Shown here: piece after piece, positions 26,136 through 34,611 of the stretch
Layout of the letters: the number at the start of each line of letters is the position of its first letter
Position numbering within the stretch: the first letter of the stretch is position 1
Assembly: GCA_024235215.1 (NCBI GenBank)
Contig: JACKMU010000001.1
Span: 434,001-498,000 of the forward strand
Reading direction: 5' to 3'
Source of the DNA: Chromatiaceae bacterium
Lineage (GTDB): Bacteria; Pseudomonadota; Gammaproteobacteria; Chromatiales; Chromatiaceae
DNA: 64,000 bases
Translations under genes and position numbers: made by a program
The notes under the pieces: generated by a model
Told to the model about the DNA's origin: nothing
The model's database searches: none
The model's input: the letters and a program-made list of their open reading frames with translations, nothing else

Positions 26136-26987
26136 ATGAGTAAAGATCTCGCTATTCACACAATCGTACCAACAGGGAGCTTCGACGCTTACATCAGCGC
26201 CGCTTATCAGCTTCCCATGTTGAGCGCCGAAGAAGAACACCGGCTTGCAGTAAATCTGCGGGACCATAACGACCTCGAAGCGGCGCGCAAGTTGGTGATG
26301 TCACATCTGCGATTCGTGATCAAGATTGCACGCGGTTATTCGGGGTATGGACTGGCGCTACCCGATTTGGTTCAGGAGGGCACCGTAGGACTGATGAAGG
26401 CAGTGAAGCGGTTCGATCCTGATTTGGGTGTGCGCTTGGTCTCTTTTGCGGTCCACTGGATCAAAGCGGAGATCCACGAATTCGTATTGCGCAACTGGCG
26501 CATCGTTAAGGTCGCCACCACCAAGGCGCAACGTAAACTCTTTTTCAACCTTCGCAGCGCCAAAAAGCGCTTGGGGTGGTTCTCTCAGGCGGAGGTTCAG
26601 GAGGTTGCCGAGGAGTTGGGTGTCAAACCGGAAACCGTGCTGCAGATGGAGGCCCGTCTGAGTAACCATGACATGGCCTTTGACACCGGCGGAGATAATG
26701 AACAGAGCACGGTTGCTCTCGCCCCGGCTGCCTATCTGCCCGATCTGCGGATGGAGCCGTCGCGGCTGCTGGAGCGCGTGGACAGCGAGGATGACGAAAG
26801 AAGCCGTCTCTATAGCGCGCTGGAGGATCTGGATGAGCGCAGCCGCTCGATTCTCGAACAGCGCTGGCTGGCGGAGCAGAAGATGACTTTACAGCAGTTG
26901 GCCGATCGCTACGGCGTCTCTGCTGAGCGTATCCGGCAGATCGAAAAGAGCGCGATGCTAAAGCTCAAACGACAGATAGAAATGTAG
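26136..26987 (+). CDS. rpoH: RNA polymerase sigma-32 (heat shock) factor
   Basis: RpoH directs transcription of heat-shock genes. Region 2 includes RLVSFAVHWIKAEIHEFVLR, the diagnostic RpoH box QRKLFFNLR is present, and region 4 ends with RYGVSAERIRQIEKSAM. The 283-residue length is normal. It follows ftsYEX in the usual order. Two CIRCE operators lie in its promoter region, so sigma-32 synthesis may be under HrcA control here. This differs from E. coli, which has no HrcA. A strong terminator follows the stop. Confidence 0.96.
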   Translation: MSKDLAIHTIVPTGSFDAYISAAYQLPMLSAEEEHRLAVNLRDHNDLEAARKLVMSHLRFVIKIARGYSGYGLALPDLVQEGTVGLMKAVKRFDPDLGVRLVSFAVHWIKAEIHEFVLRNWRIVKVATTKAQRKLFFNLRSAKKRLGWFSQAEVQEVAEELGVKPETVLQMEARLSNHDMAFDTGGDNEQSTVALAPAAYLPDLRMEPSRLLERVDSEDDERSRLYSALEDLDERSRSILEQRWLAEQKMTLQQLADRYGVSAERIRQIEKSAMLKLKRQIEM

Positions 26988-27000
26988 CGATACACAACAA

Positions 27001-27038
27001 AAAACACCCCATCGCCGAGCGGCGATGGGGTGTTTTTT
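27001..27038 (+). terminator. Rho-independent terminator of rpoH
   Basis: A 16-base perfect stem, AAAACACCCCATCGCC at 27001-27016 and its complement at 27021-27036 around the loop GAGC, begins 13 bases after the rpoH stop and runs into a T tract. The stem is flanked by A and T runs on both sides, so it could work in both directions. Confidence 0.9.
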
Positions 27039-27175
27039 ATCGGGTCACTGATACCTGACCCGCCTTATCTGACGGACAGCCCGAAACGCGGGTCTCCTTC
27101 CAATCTGCAAATCCGCTTTTCCCACCAGCAAAATATTTGAAGCCGGGCGGCCCCCATGATTAGAATGCCCGCATC

Positions 27176-27622
27176 ATGTCTGATCAGCAGCAGATTTCTG
27201 AATCCATCGGGTACTGGATGGTACAGCAGGACCGCTTTGCCTGCCTACTGGGCATCCAACTGGATAGGGTGGCCCCGGGTTACAGCCGAGTCAGCCTTGT
27301 TGTCACCAGTGATATGCTCAACGCACTCGGTATCACGCATGGCGGCGTAACCTTTACACTTGCGGATTTCGCTTTTGCAGTCGCATCCAATTCACATGGC
27401 AGGGCCGCTGTGGCCCTCACTGCCCAGATCAATTTTCCCAGCGCCAGCCGCGTCGGAGAGCGGCTGGTGGCCGAGGCGAAGGAGATCAGTAAAAGTGGCC
27501 GTACCGGCCTTTATAACGTAGAAGTTCGAAACACCGATAACAGGCTGGTAGCGCTGTTCACAGGTACAGTCTACCGACGCTCGGATAACCTGAAGGACTG
27601 GATAAGCGGGGAGACGAGATGA
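27176..27622 (+). CDS. paaI: PaaI-like hot-dog thioesterase
   Basis: The 148-residue single hot-dog domain contains ITHGGVTFTLADFAFAVASN, the PaaI active-site pattern (HGG plus the catalytic Asp in LADFAF). PaaI thioesterases hydrolyse phenylacetyl-CoA-type thioesters and act as a safety valve for CoA. The stop overlaps the paaK start (ATGA), so thioesterase and ligase are translationally coupled. The pairing supports an aryl-acetyl-CoA substrate, though related thioesterases with other substrates look alike. The start follows a poor ribosome binding site. Confidence 0.85.
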   Translation: MSDQQQISESIGYWMVQQDRFACLLGIQLDRVAPGYSRVSLVVTSDMLNALGITHGGVTFTLADFAFAVASNSHGRAAVALTAQINFPSASRVGERLVAEAKEISKSGRTGLYNVEVRNTDNRLVALFTGTVYRRSDNLKDWISGETR

Positions 27623-28920
27623 TCTTGCACACTGATGTCGAAACAATGCCGCGGGAAGAGCTTGAAGCACTGCAGCTGAAACGACTGCGCGCCACCGTGG
27701 AGCGCTGTTACCATACCGTCGGATTCTATCGCGATGCGATGGATGACCTGGAAGTCAAACCACACCATATACAGAAGCTGGACGATGTGCGCCTGCTTCC
27801 CTTCACCAAAAAAGAGCATCTCCGAGAGAACTACCCGTTCGGACTTTTCGCAGTCCCCACCGAGCAGGTGGTCAGAGTACACGCCTCCTCCGGCACTACC
27901 GGAAAACCGACAGTGGTCGGTTACACCAAGCGTGACATTCACACCTGGGCCAAGCTTGTGGCACGCTGTCTGGCTGCCTCTGGCATGCGCCCGGGCGACC
28001 GATTGCACAATGCTTACGGCTACGGACTCTTCACCGGAGGCCTCGGCCTCCATTATGGTGGTGAGGAGCTCGGCGTGATGGTGACGCCCATGTCCGGAGG
28101 ACAGACCCAGAAACAGCTGATGCTGCTGCAGGATTTCTGCCCGACCGCGATCAGCTGCACTCCCTCTTATGCTCTCAATCTGGCGGAGGCCGCGGATGAA
28201 ATGGGAATCAACATCCGTAAACTGCCGCTCAAACTGGGAATCCATGGCGCCGAACCCTGGACCGAGGAGATGCGCTACGAGTTGGAGTCTCGACTCGGTA
28301 TAGACTGTGTGGATATCTACGGTTTGTCCGAAGTACTCGGGCCCGGTGTAGGCAACGAGTGCATCGAGGCCAAAAGTGGCCTGCACATCTGGGAGGACCA
28401 TTTCCTGGTCGAATGCGTCGATGTCAATACCGGTAAACGGCTGCCGTACGGTGAAGAGGGAGAGATCGTTTTCACCTCGCTGACCAAAGAGGCATTCCCG
28501 GTAATCCGCTACCGCACCCGCGATATCTCGGTGCTCGATCCCTCCCCCTGCAAATGCGGTCGTACCCATGTCAGAATGCAGCGCATTACCGGCCGCAGTG
28601 ACGATATGCTGATCATCCGGGGGGTCAACGTCTTCCCATCGCAGGTGGAATCGGTACTGATGAGAACCGAAACGCTCTCACCGTTCTACCAGATCGAAGT
28701 CTTTCGGCAGGCCAGTCTCGACAACATGGTGGTCAACGTCGAGGCCAGCCCGCCGTTGATGGAGCAATCGCAGGAGAGACGCGACAAAGTCGCTGCCAAG
28801 GTGGTGCGCGACATCAAGGATTTCATCGGCGTCACCTGCAAAGTGATGATCAAGGATGTGGGAGAGATCCCCAGATCGGAAGGAAAAGCAGTACGAGTGA
28901 TCGACCACCGCAAGCACTAA
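27619..28920 (+). CDS. paaK: Phenylacetate-CoA ligase
   Basis: PaaK forms aryl-acetyl-CoA from phenylacetate, ATP and CoA. The 433-residue protein has the adenylation P-loop HASSGTTGKPTVVGYT, the SEVLGPGVGNEC region, YRTRDIS and the C-terminal domain with GRSDDMLIIRGVNVFPSQVE. The length matches PaaK. It is followed by iorA-iorB, which make or consume aryl-acetyl-CoA through aryl-pyruvate. None of the aerobic paaABCDE oxygenase genes is in the window, so the route is more likely a 2-oxoacid interconversion. Aryl-propionate or indole-acetate could also be substrates. Confidence 0.92.
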   Translation: MILHTDVETMPREELEALQLKRLRATVERCYHTVGFYRDAMDDLEVKPHHIQKLDDVRLLPFTKKEHLRENYPFGLFAVPTEQVVRVHASSGTTGKPTVVGYTKRDIHTWAKLVARCLAASGMRPGDRLHNAYGYGLFTGGLGLHYGGEELGVMVTPMSGGQTQKQLMLLQDFCPTAISCTPSYALNLAEAADEMGINIRKLPLKLGIHGAEPWTEEMRYELESRLGIDCVDIYGLSEVLGPGVGNECIEAKSGLHIWEDHFLVECVDVNTGKRLPYGEEGEIVFTSLTKEAFPVIRYRTRDISVLDPSPCKCGRTHVRMQRITGRSDDMLIIRGVNVFPSQVESVLMRTETLSPFYQIEVFRQASLDNMVVNVEASPPLMEQSQERRDKVAAKVVRDIKDFIGVTCKVMIKDVGEIPRSEGKAVRVIDHRKH

Positions 28921-29091
28921 CCCTCGGCGCGGTCAGGCCGCTGCGCTCGACTCAGCATTGGGAGCCGGCCTCGAAACCGAGATATCCGTTCAAATCGAGG
29001 TGGAAACTTTGTATCCTACGTAGTCTGCTTGAGCATCTGCGTACTACTCTCCGGCGTGCACGGGCATGCCGGGTTCCAAAGTTAAAGCGAA

Positions 29092-31002
29092 TTGAAGGTG
29101 ACGACATTGAATGCGGTGAATCCACTGCCATCGGGCGAACGACTGTTTATCTCTGGTAACGAGGCGGTGGCACGTGGTGCTTGGAGTGCCGGATGTAAGG
29201 TAATGACTGCCTATCCGGGCACACCCTCAACCGAGATCCTGGAATACGCCGCCAAACTGCCCGACATGTACTCGGAATGGTCGGTAAACGAGAAGGTTTC
29301 ATTGGAGGTCTGTATTGGTGCCTCCCTGGCTGGCAGCCGCGCCCTCTGCGCGATGAAGCATGTCGGCTTGAACGTCGCTTCAGACGCACTGATGACCCAG
29401 ACGCTGATCGGCGTCGGTGGCGGGCTGGTCATCGCGGTCGCCGATGACGTCGGCCTCTCCTCTTCCCAGAACGAGCAGGATTCCCGCTTCTGGGGCCGCT
29501 TCGCTCATGTCCCTGTGCTCGAGCCCGCGGATGCACAGGAGGCATATGAGATGACCCGTATCGCGTTCGATCTGTCGGAACAGTTCAACACGCCGGTCAT
29601 TCTGCGCATGACCACCCGTATCTGTCATGTAAAAGGCGTGGTAACCACTGCGCAACGCCGTCCGCACAACAGTGGCATTGGCTTCCAAAAAGACCCGGCC
29701 AGACTGGTGATGATACCTACCAACGCCAAGCATAGAATCCCACTGATGTACCAGCGCGAAGCCCGGCTGCAGCGCTACAGTGAAGAGAGTGATCTGAACT
29801 TCGTCCAGGATGGAAGCGACAAACGGGTCGGATTCGTCACCTCTGGACCGGTATTCATGCACCTGCTGGAATCCCGTCCCGAGGCGCCGATTCTCAAACT
29901 GGGAATGAGTTATCCGGTGCCAATCAAAAAAATCCGGGAGTTCGCCGCACAGGTCGAACGACTGGTGGTGGCAGAAGAGGTCGAGCCGATTCTGGAAGGA
30001 GAGATCAAGGCCGCCGGTATTCAGGCCCTGGGCAAGGAGATTCTACCGCGGATCGGTGAGCTGGCACCCCAAGCACTGCGTCCGGCTATAGCAAAGCTGC
30101 TCGGTGAGCAAACCGTCGAAGAGACGGCGACGCGCTCACTGGCCGATGTGCCTGCAGTCAAGGTCTCTCCGCCGCCACCTGGCAGCAGCCTGTTTCCCAG
30201 GCCACCAACCATGTGCGTCGCCTGCCCCCATCTCGGCATCTACTACTGCCTCTCGAAGATTCGCAACAAAGCGATCTCCGGAGACATCGGCTGTTATACT
30301 TTGGGTGCCGGCCACCCGTGGAATGCGCTGGATACTACTATCTGCATGGGTGCTTCGATGGGCGTTGCACTCGGCATGGACAAGGGACGTACCGAAGTCG
30401 ATAAGGATCAGAAGGTCATCGCGGTGATCGGTGACTCAACCTTTATGCACATGGGGATGCAGGGACTGCTCGATATCACCTACAACAAGGGCAATGTCAC
30501 GATACTGCTGCTGGACAACCGTGCCGTGGGCATGACTGGCGGGCAGGACAACCCGGCTAGCGGACGGGACATCCACGGAGATGACAGTCCGCGGGTTAAT
30601 CTGGCCAGGCTGGTCGAGGCGCTCGGGGTCAAGCCTGAGCGCATCCACGAGGTGAATCCGTACGAGCTGCCCAATCTGTTCAAAGCGTTGCGTGAGGAGG
30701 TCAAGGTTGACGATACCTCGGTCATCATCACCAATCAGCCCTGTGTACTGGTCGACTTCTATGCCGCCAAACCGCCACTCAGGGTGGTGGAGGAGAAATG
30801 CACCGGCTGCAAGAACTGCCTGGATGTGGGATGCCCAGCGATCCACGTCACCCGACGAGAGACAGTGGTGAAACCCAATGGTAAAGAGAAGGAGCTCGCT
30901 TTCGTCCGCATCGAAAGCAGTGCATGTACCGGTTGCGACCTCTGTCCGGCTACCTGCGGGCCGGATGCAATCATTCCGGTGGAGAACTTTATCCGCCAGT
31001 GA
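29092..31002 (+). CDS. iorA: Indolepyruvate ferredoxin oxidoreductase, alpha subunit
   Basis: IorA with IorB converts aryl-pyruvates and CoA to aryl-acetyl-CoA, CO2 and reduced ferredoxin, or the reverse. The 636 residues contain the pyrimidine-binding domain (GNEAVARGAWSAGCK onward), the TPP domain (IGDSTFMHMGMQGLLD, then LLLDNRAVGMTGGQDNP) and two C-terminal [4Fe-4S] motifs (CTGCKNCLDVGCP and CTGCDLCPATCG). No ATG fits the start: TTG at 29092, GTG at 29098 and TTG at 29107 are candidates, and GAAGGTGA fits the last best. It lies in a paaI-paaK-iorA-iorB cluster. Confidence 0.94.
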   Translation: MKVTTLNAVNPLPSGERLFISGNEAVARGAWSAGCKVMTAYPGTPSTEILEYAAKLPDMYSEWSVNEKVSLEVCIGASLAGSRALCAMKHVGLNVASDALMTQTLIGVGGGLVIAVADDVGLSSSQNEQDSRFWGRFAHVPVLEPADAQEAYEMTRIAFDLSEQFNTPVILRMTTRICHVKGVVTTAQRRPHNSGIGFQKDPARLVMIPTNAKHRIPLMYQREARLQRYSEESDLNFVQDGSDKRVGFVTSGPVFMHLLESRPEAPILKLGMSYPVPIKKIREFAAQVERLVVAEEVEPILEGEIKAAGIQALGKEILPRIGELAPQALRPAIAKLLGEQTVEETATRSLADVPAVKVSPPPPGSSLFPRPPTMCVACPHLGIYYCLSKIRNKAISGDIGCYTLGAGHPWNALDTTICMGASMGVALGMDKGRTEVDKDQKVIAVIGDSTFMHMGMQGLLDITYNKGNVTILLLDNRAVGMTGGQDNPASGRDIHGDDSPRVNLARLVEALGVKPERIHEVNPYELPNLFKALREEVKVDDTSVIITNQPCVLVDFYAAKPPLRVVEEKCTGCKNCLDVGCPAIHVTRRETVVKPNGKEKELAFVRIESSACTGCDLCPATCGPDAIIPVENFIRQ

Positions 31003-31101
31003 TGCCGAGAAATTGACGAGTGGCGATAGCTGTACCTGTCGCCGGTCTCCTGTAGCTCCAATTCAGTTTGGATGCTTGTTCTGTATTTGAGGGTCACGAA
31101 C

Positions 31102-31704
31102 GTGAGCGTTAACAAGATCACCAATATTCTGGTGGCGGGTATCGGTGGCCAGGGAGTCATGACTGCAGCTGAAATTCTCTCCCAGACAGCGCTGGCGCAA
31201 GGCTATGACGTAAAAAAGACCGAAGTAGCAGGCATGGCCCAGCGTGGCGGGGTCGTCACCTCACATGTCCGTTTCGGTGAAAGAGTGCTCTCCCCCGCGA
31301 TCCCGCCGGGAGAAGTGGATATCCTGGTCGGCTTTGAACCAGCCGAGTCGTTGCGCTGGTGCAGTCACCTGCGCCCCAGCGGTGTCGCTATGGTGAGCAC
31401 CACACGTCAGGAGCCACCGGTGGTCAGCTTGGGATTGTTCGACTATCCTGAGGATCCGGTTGCCCAAATGCGCAGTGCCAATATCCGCATGCATGCATTC
31501 GATGCCGGCGCCATCGCCGTCAGCCTGGGGAATTTCCGACTGGTCAACACGGTGATGCTTGGCGCCATTTCCGAGTATCTGCCATTTTCGCCGGAGACAC
31601 TGAAAAGCGTGATCCTCGACCGCTTCCGCCAGAGCAAGCCAAAACTTGTGGAGATCAACGAACGGGCGTTCGAGGCCGGTCGTGCCGCGCAGGCGGCAAA
31701 CTGA
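31102..31704 (+). CDS. iorB: Indolepyruvate ferredoxin oxidoreductase, beta subunit
   Basis: IorB is the small gamma/alpha-type domain subunit of IOR. It has ILVAGIGGQGVMTAAEILS near the start and the KTEVAGMAQRGGVVTSHVRF motif typical of 2-oxoacid:ferredoxin oxidoreductase gamma domains. The frame is open to 31072, but the GTG at 31102 (MSVNKITN) leaves the usual short N-terminus and gives 200 residues. It follows iorA by about 100 bases, and a class II DAHP synthase gene follows on the same strand. Confidence 0.92.
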   Translation: MSVNKITNILVAGIGGQGVMTAAEILSQTALAQGYDVKKTEVAGMAQRGGVVTSHVRFGERVLSPAIPPGEVDILVGFEPAESLRWCSHLRPSGVAMVSTTRQEPPVVSLGLFDYPEDPVAQMRSANIRMHAFDAGAIAVSLGNFRLVNTVMLGAISEYLPFSPETLKSVILDRFRQSKPKLVEINERAFEAGRAAQAAN

Positions 31705-31854
31705 TCAGGTAACGGTTGGGTGTATGACCTCAAACCCCTGAACTCCCGAGTATCGACAAGCTCATTTTCCCGAACGTTCAGCAGATTTTTTTTAGGAGGT
31801 ATGCAATAAACCAGCGAGCTGGTCTCATCCAGCCGCGGTCGTTGCGAGTCAATC

Positions 31855-33186
31855 ATGGAGCAATGGCACCCTACTTCATGGCAGCAGAAGCGCGCACTAC
31901 AACAAGCAATCTATCCCTCGGCAGAAGCACTCCATCAAGCACTGGAACAACTGGCTGAGCTACCCCCTTTGGTCACCTCCTGGGAGATAGAATCCCTCAA
32001 AGAGCAGTTGGCAGCCGCCGAACGGGGAGAGGCTTTCCTACTGCAGGGTGGAGACTGCGCGGAGAACTTCAGCGACTGCTCCTCCCCGATAATCACCAAC
32101 AAACTGAAGATTCTGCTCCAGATGAGTCTGCTGCTGATTCACGGACTGAACCGACGGGTGATTCGGGTGGGACGCATCGCCGGTCAGTACGCCAAACCCA
32201 GATCTGCCGACACCGAAACTCGCGCTGGGGTCACTCTTCCCAGCTATCGGGGAGATCTGATCAACGGTCCGGAATTCGATGCACAGTCGCGCATACCTGA
32301 CCCGGTGCGACTGCTGCGCGGCTATGGCCGCGCCGCGATGACCCTGAACTTCATCCGCGCCCTTTCGGACTGCGGCTTTGCGGATCTGCACCATCCTGAG
32401 TATTGGAACCTGGATTTTGTCCAGCACTCGCCGCAAGCGGCGGAGTATCGCCGGGTGGTAGCGGAACTCTCCAGTTCTCTGCGCTTTATGGAGTCACTCA
32501 TCGGTGGTGGCAACAGCGAACTCAACCGAGTCCGTTTCTTCACCAGCCATGAGGGACTGCACCTGCATTATGAGCAGGCGCTCACCCGAAAGGTCCCCAA
32601 CCGCAGCGGTTACTACAACCTCTCCACCCATCTGCCGTGGATCGGCTTCCGTACTACTGCTTTGAATGGTGCGCATGTCGAGTATTTTCGGGGTATCCGC
32701 AACCCGGTGGGTGTGAAGCTGGGCACTGGCCTCTCCTCAGCGGATATTCAGGCACTGGTGGAGCGGCTGAATCCGAAGAACGAATCGGGCAAGCTGATCC
32801 TGATTCACCGTTTCGGATCTGATGCTGTAGGCGATGAACTCCCGCGCATGCTAGAGAGCGTCCACCGCAGCGGCATACACGTACTCTGGGTATGCGATCC
32901 AATGCACGGAAACACCGAGTCCACAGCCAGTGGTTACAAAACCAGACGATTCAGCAAGATTCTCTCCGAACTGGAGCAATCCTTCGACATTCATCGGCAG
33001 CAAGGAAGCATCCTGGGTGGCGTGCACTTCGAACTGACCGGAGACGATGTGACCGAATGCATCGGCGGTGCCCGCGGATTGGATGAGGCGGGACTGGAAC
33101 GTGCGTACAAGACCCAGGTGGATCCACGCCTCAACTACGAGCAGGCTCTGGAGATGGCAATGGCCATAGTTCGCCGCTCGGTGTAA
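31855..33186 (+). CDS. 3-deoxy-7-phosphoheptulonate synthase, class II
   Basis: This is a plant/mycobacterial-type (class II) DAHP synthase, the entry enzyme of the shikimate pathway. It shows the family N-terminus (WHPTSWQQKRALQQAIYP), QGGDCAENFSDC, GQYAKPRS, SHEGLHLHYEQ, CDPMHGNTE and the final GGVHFELTGDDVTEC. The 443 residues match the short bacterial form. The ATG at 31855 is the only sensible start; an in-frame TAA lies at 31807. It lies downstream of iorAB, and a class I isozyme lies convergent at 33361-34452, so both types occur side by side. Confidence 0.95.
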   Translation: MEQWHPTSWQQKRALQQAIYPSAEALHQALEQLAELPPLVTSWEIESLKEQLAAAERGEAFLLQGGDCAENFSDCSSPIITNKLKILLQMSLLLIHGLNRRVIRVGRIAGQYAKPRSADTETRAGVTLPSYRGDLINGPEFDAQSRIPDPVRLLRGYGRAAMTLNFIRALSDCGFADLHHPEYWNLDFVQHSPQAAEYRRVVAELSSSLRFMESLIGGGNSELNRVRFFTSHEGLHLHYEQALTRKVPNRSGYYNLSTHLPWIGFRTTALNGAHVEYFRGIRNPVGVKLGTGLSSADIQALVERLNPKNESGKLILIHRFGSDAVGDELPRMLESVHRSGIHVLWVCDPMHGNTESTASGYKTRRFSKILSELEQSFDIHRQQGSILGGVHFELTGDDVTECIGGARGLDEAGLERAYKTQVDPRLNYEQALEMAMAIVRRSV

Positions 33187-33251
33187 CAAAAAATGACGGC
33201 TAATTGAGAAATCTCAATGCTGCACCGCATCATTTATGTTTAAATGTAAAT

Positions 33252-33347
33252 GTCAGTCAATAGAGCGGTGGCCTGGGAAGGTCCCGGTGCTCAAACTGAT
33301 ACTCCTCCTATGGTTTTTCGGCCGCGACTTTTCGCGGCCGTTTTTTT
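33252..33347 (+). ncRNA. Candidate structured small RNA or 3' element
   Basis: Between the two DAHP synthase genes a two-hairpin element can be drawn. The outer stem GTCAGT (33252-33257) pairs with ACTGAT (33295-33300). GAGC (33263-33266) pairs with GCTC (33289-33292), and GGGA (33275-33278) pairs with TCCC (33282-33285). An unpaired CTCCTCC follows, then a strong terminator at 33319-33347. The CU-rich stretch resembles seeds that pair with Shine-Dalgarno sequences. No strong promoter is visible, so it may instead be the 3' end of the class II DAHP synthase mRNA. Confidence 0.35.
33319..33347 (+). terminator. Rho-independent terminator between the DAHP synthase genes
   Basis: The stem CGGCCGCGA (33319-33327) and TCGCGGCCG (33332-33340) closes a CTTT loop and is followed by seven T residues on the plus strand. 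It terminates plus-strand transcripts. The minus strand has no clean T tract after the stem, so it is less suited to the convergent gene. Confidence 0.88.
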
Positions 33348-33360
33348 GTAAAGCGCACAC

Positions 33361-34452
33361 TCAGCGACTCTGTGCCGCAGCCATCCGGGCCGGCAGCACA
33401 TCTTTCAACTGAGTTGCCAGTGATCGCAGCGTGGCTTCCGTAGTATCCCAATCAATGCATGCGTCGGTAACGGAGACGCCATACTTGAGCTGATCCAGAT
33501 TGTCCGGGATCGCCTGGTTTCCCTCGAACAGATTGCTCTCCAGCATGATACCGATAATCGACTGGTTACCGGCAACCAACTGTCCGGCGACGTTTTCCGC
33601 CACCAGCGACTGCAATTCCGGTTTTTTGTTCGAGTTGCCGTGGCTGCAATCTATGATGATGTTTTCTGGTAGGCCGTTCTTACGCAACTCGCTCTCACAC
33701 AGTGCCACATGCACCGAATCGTAGTTTGGTTGTCCATCTCCCCCGCGCAGGATAATGTGGCCACAGAGGTTGCCACGAGTCTGTATCACGGTCACCTGCC
33801 CCTGCTGATCGATTCCCAGAAAACTGTGGGAGCGCGACATTGACTTAAGTGCATTGATCGCCACTGAGAGACTACCATCGGTGCCGTTTTTCAGACCAAC
33901 CGGCATGGAGAGACCGGAGGCCATCTCGCGATGAGTCTGTGATTCGGCGGTGCGCGCGCCAATCGCTGCCCAGGAGAAGAGATCAGCGAGATACTGCGGA
34001 CTGATCGGGTCCAACGCTTCGGTAGCCACCGGCATTCCCAGGTCAGCCAGCCATACCAGAAGTTCGCGCGCTTTGTGCAACCCTTCTTCAATATGGAAAG
34101 AGTCATCCATCCGAGGATCGTTGATCAATCCTTTCCAGCCGACCGTGGTGCGCGGTTTTTCGAAATAGATACGCATCACGAGAAAAAGGGTATCTCCCAG
34201 TTGATCATGCAGCACCCTCAGCTTGGTTGCATACTCCCTGGCTGCCTCCACATCATGGATCGAGCAGGGGCCGGTAATCACCAGCAGGCGGTGATCTTTC
34301 CGGTTCAGAATGTCTTGGATGACTTGGCGCCCGCGCAGCACAGACTCTTCACCTTTTGCAGAGGTTGGCAGATGGCGCTTCAGCATAGCTGGTGTGATCA
34401 GCACCCGCTCGGATAGAACATTGGTATTGTAGATAGTCCGGTTGGTCATCAT
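33361..34452 (-). CDS. 3-deoxy-7-phosphoheptulonate synthase, class I (AroFGH type)
   Basis: This is the E. coli-type DAHP synthase condensing PEP and erythrose-4-phosphate. Motifs include LLVITGPCSIHD, MRIYFEKPRTTVGWKGLIND, SWAAIGARTAESQTHREMAS and IIIDCSHGNSNKKP. At 363 residues it is slightly longer than AroG. Feedback specificity (Tyr, Phe or Trp) cannot be read from the sequence by eye. The gene converges with the class II isozyme gene. The start is MMTNRTIYN at 34452; no strong ribosome binding site is seen. Confidence 0.95.
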   Translation of the reverse strand: MMTNRTIYNTNVLSERVLITPAMLKRHLPTSAKGEESVLRGRQVIQDILNRKDHRLLVITGPCSIHDVEAAREYATKLRVLHDQLGDTLFLVMRIYFEKPRTTVGWKGLINDPRMDDSFHIEEGLHKARELLVWLADLGMPVATEALDPISPQYLADLFSWAAIGARTAESQTHREMASGLSMPVGLKNGTDGSLSVAINALKSMSRSHSFLGIDQQGQVTVIQTRGNLCGHIILRGGDGQPNYDSVHVALCESELRKNGLPENIIIDCSHGNSNKKPELQSLVAENVAGQLVAGNQSIIGIMLESNLFEGNQAIPDNLDQLKYGVSVTDACIDWDTTEATLRSLATQLKDVLPARMAAAQSR

Positions 34453-34611
34453 GGCAGTAGGTATCGCTTATTACTGGGCGGCAGAGGAGAAGTATCAGAA
34501 TGGTTGCGGCGAAAACGGTGCATAACCGATCCGAAGGAGCCATTAGAATAGATAAACAGAGCGCCGTTTTCCAGTTCTAGCTGAAGAGAGGCGAACTCTC
34601 GGGTTGACGTT

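Noticed and set aside
27571..28569. Long minus-strand open frame antisense to paaK.
   Set aside because: The sense strand encodes a complete PaaK; the antisense product has no recognisable motif.
31794..31809. AGGAGGT directly followed by ATG CAA TAA before the class II DAHP synthase, as a possible leader mini-gene.
   Set aside because: The Shine-Dalgarno sequence is too close to the ATG and the peptide has two codons; no attenuator structure was evident.
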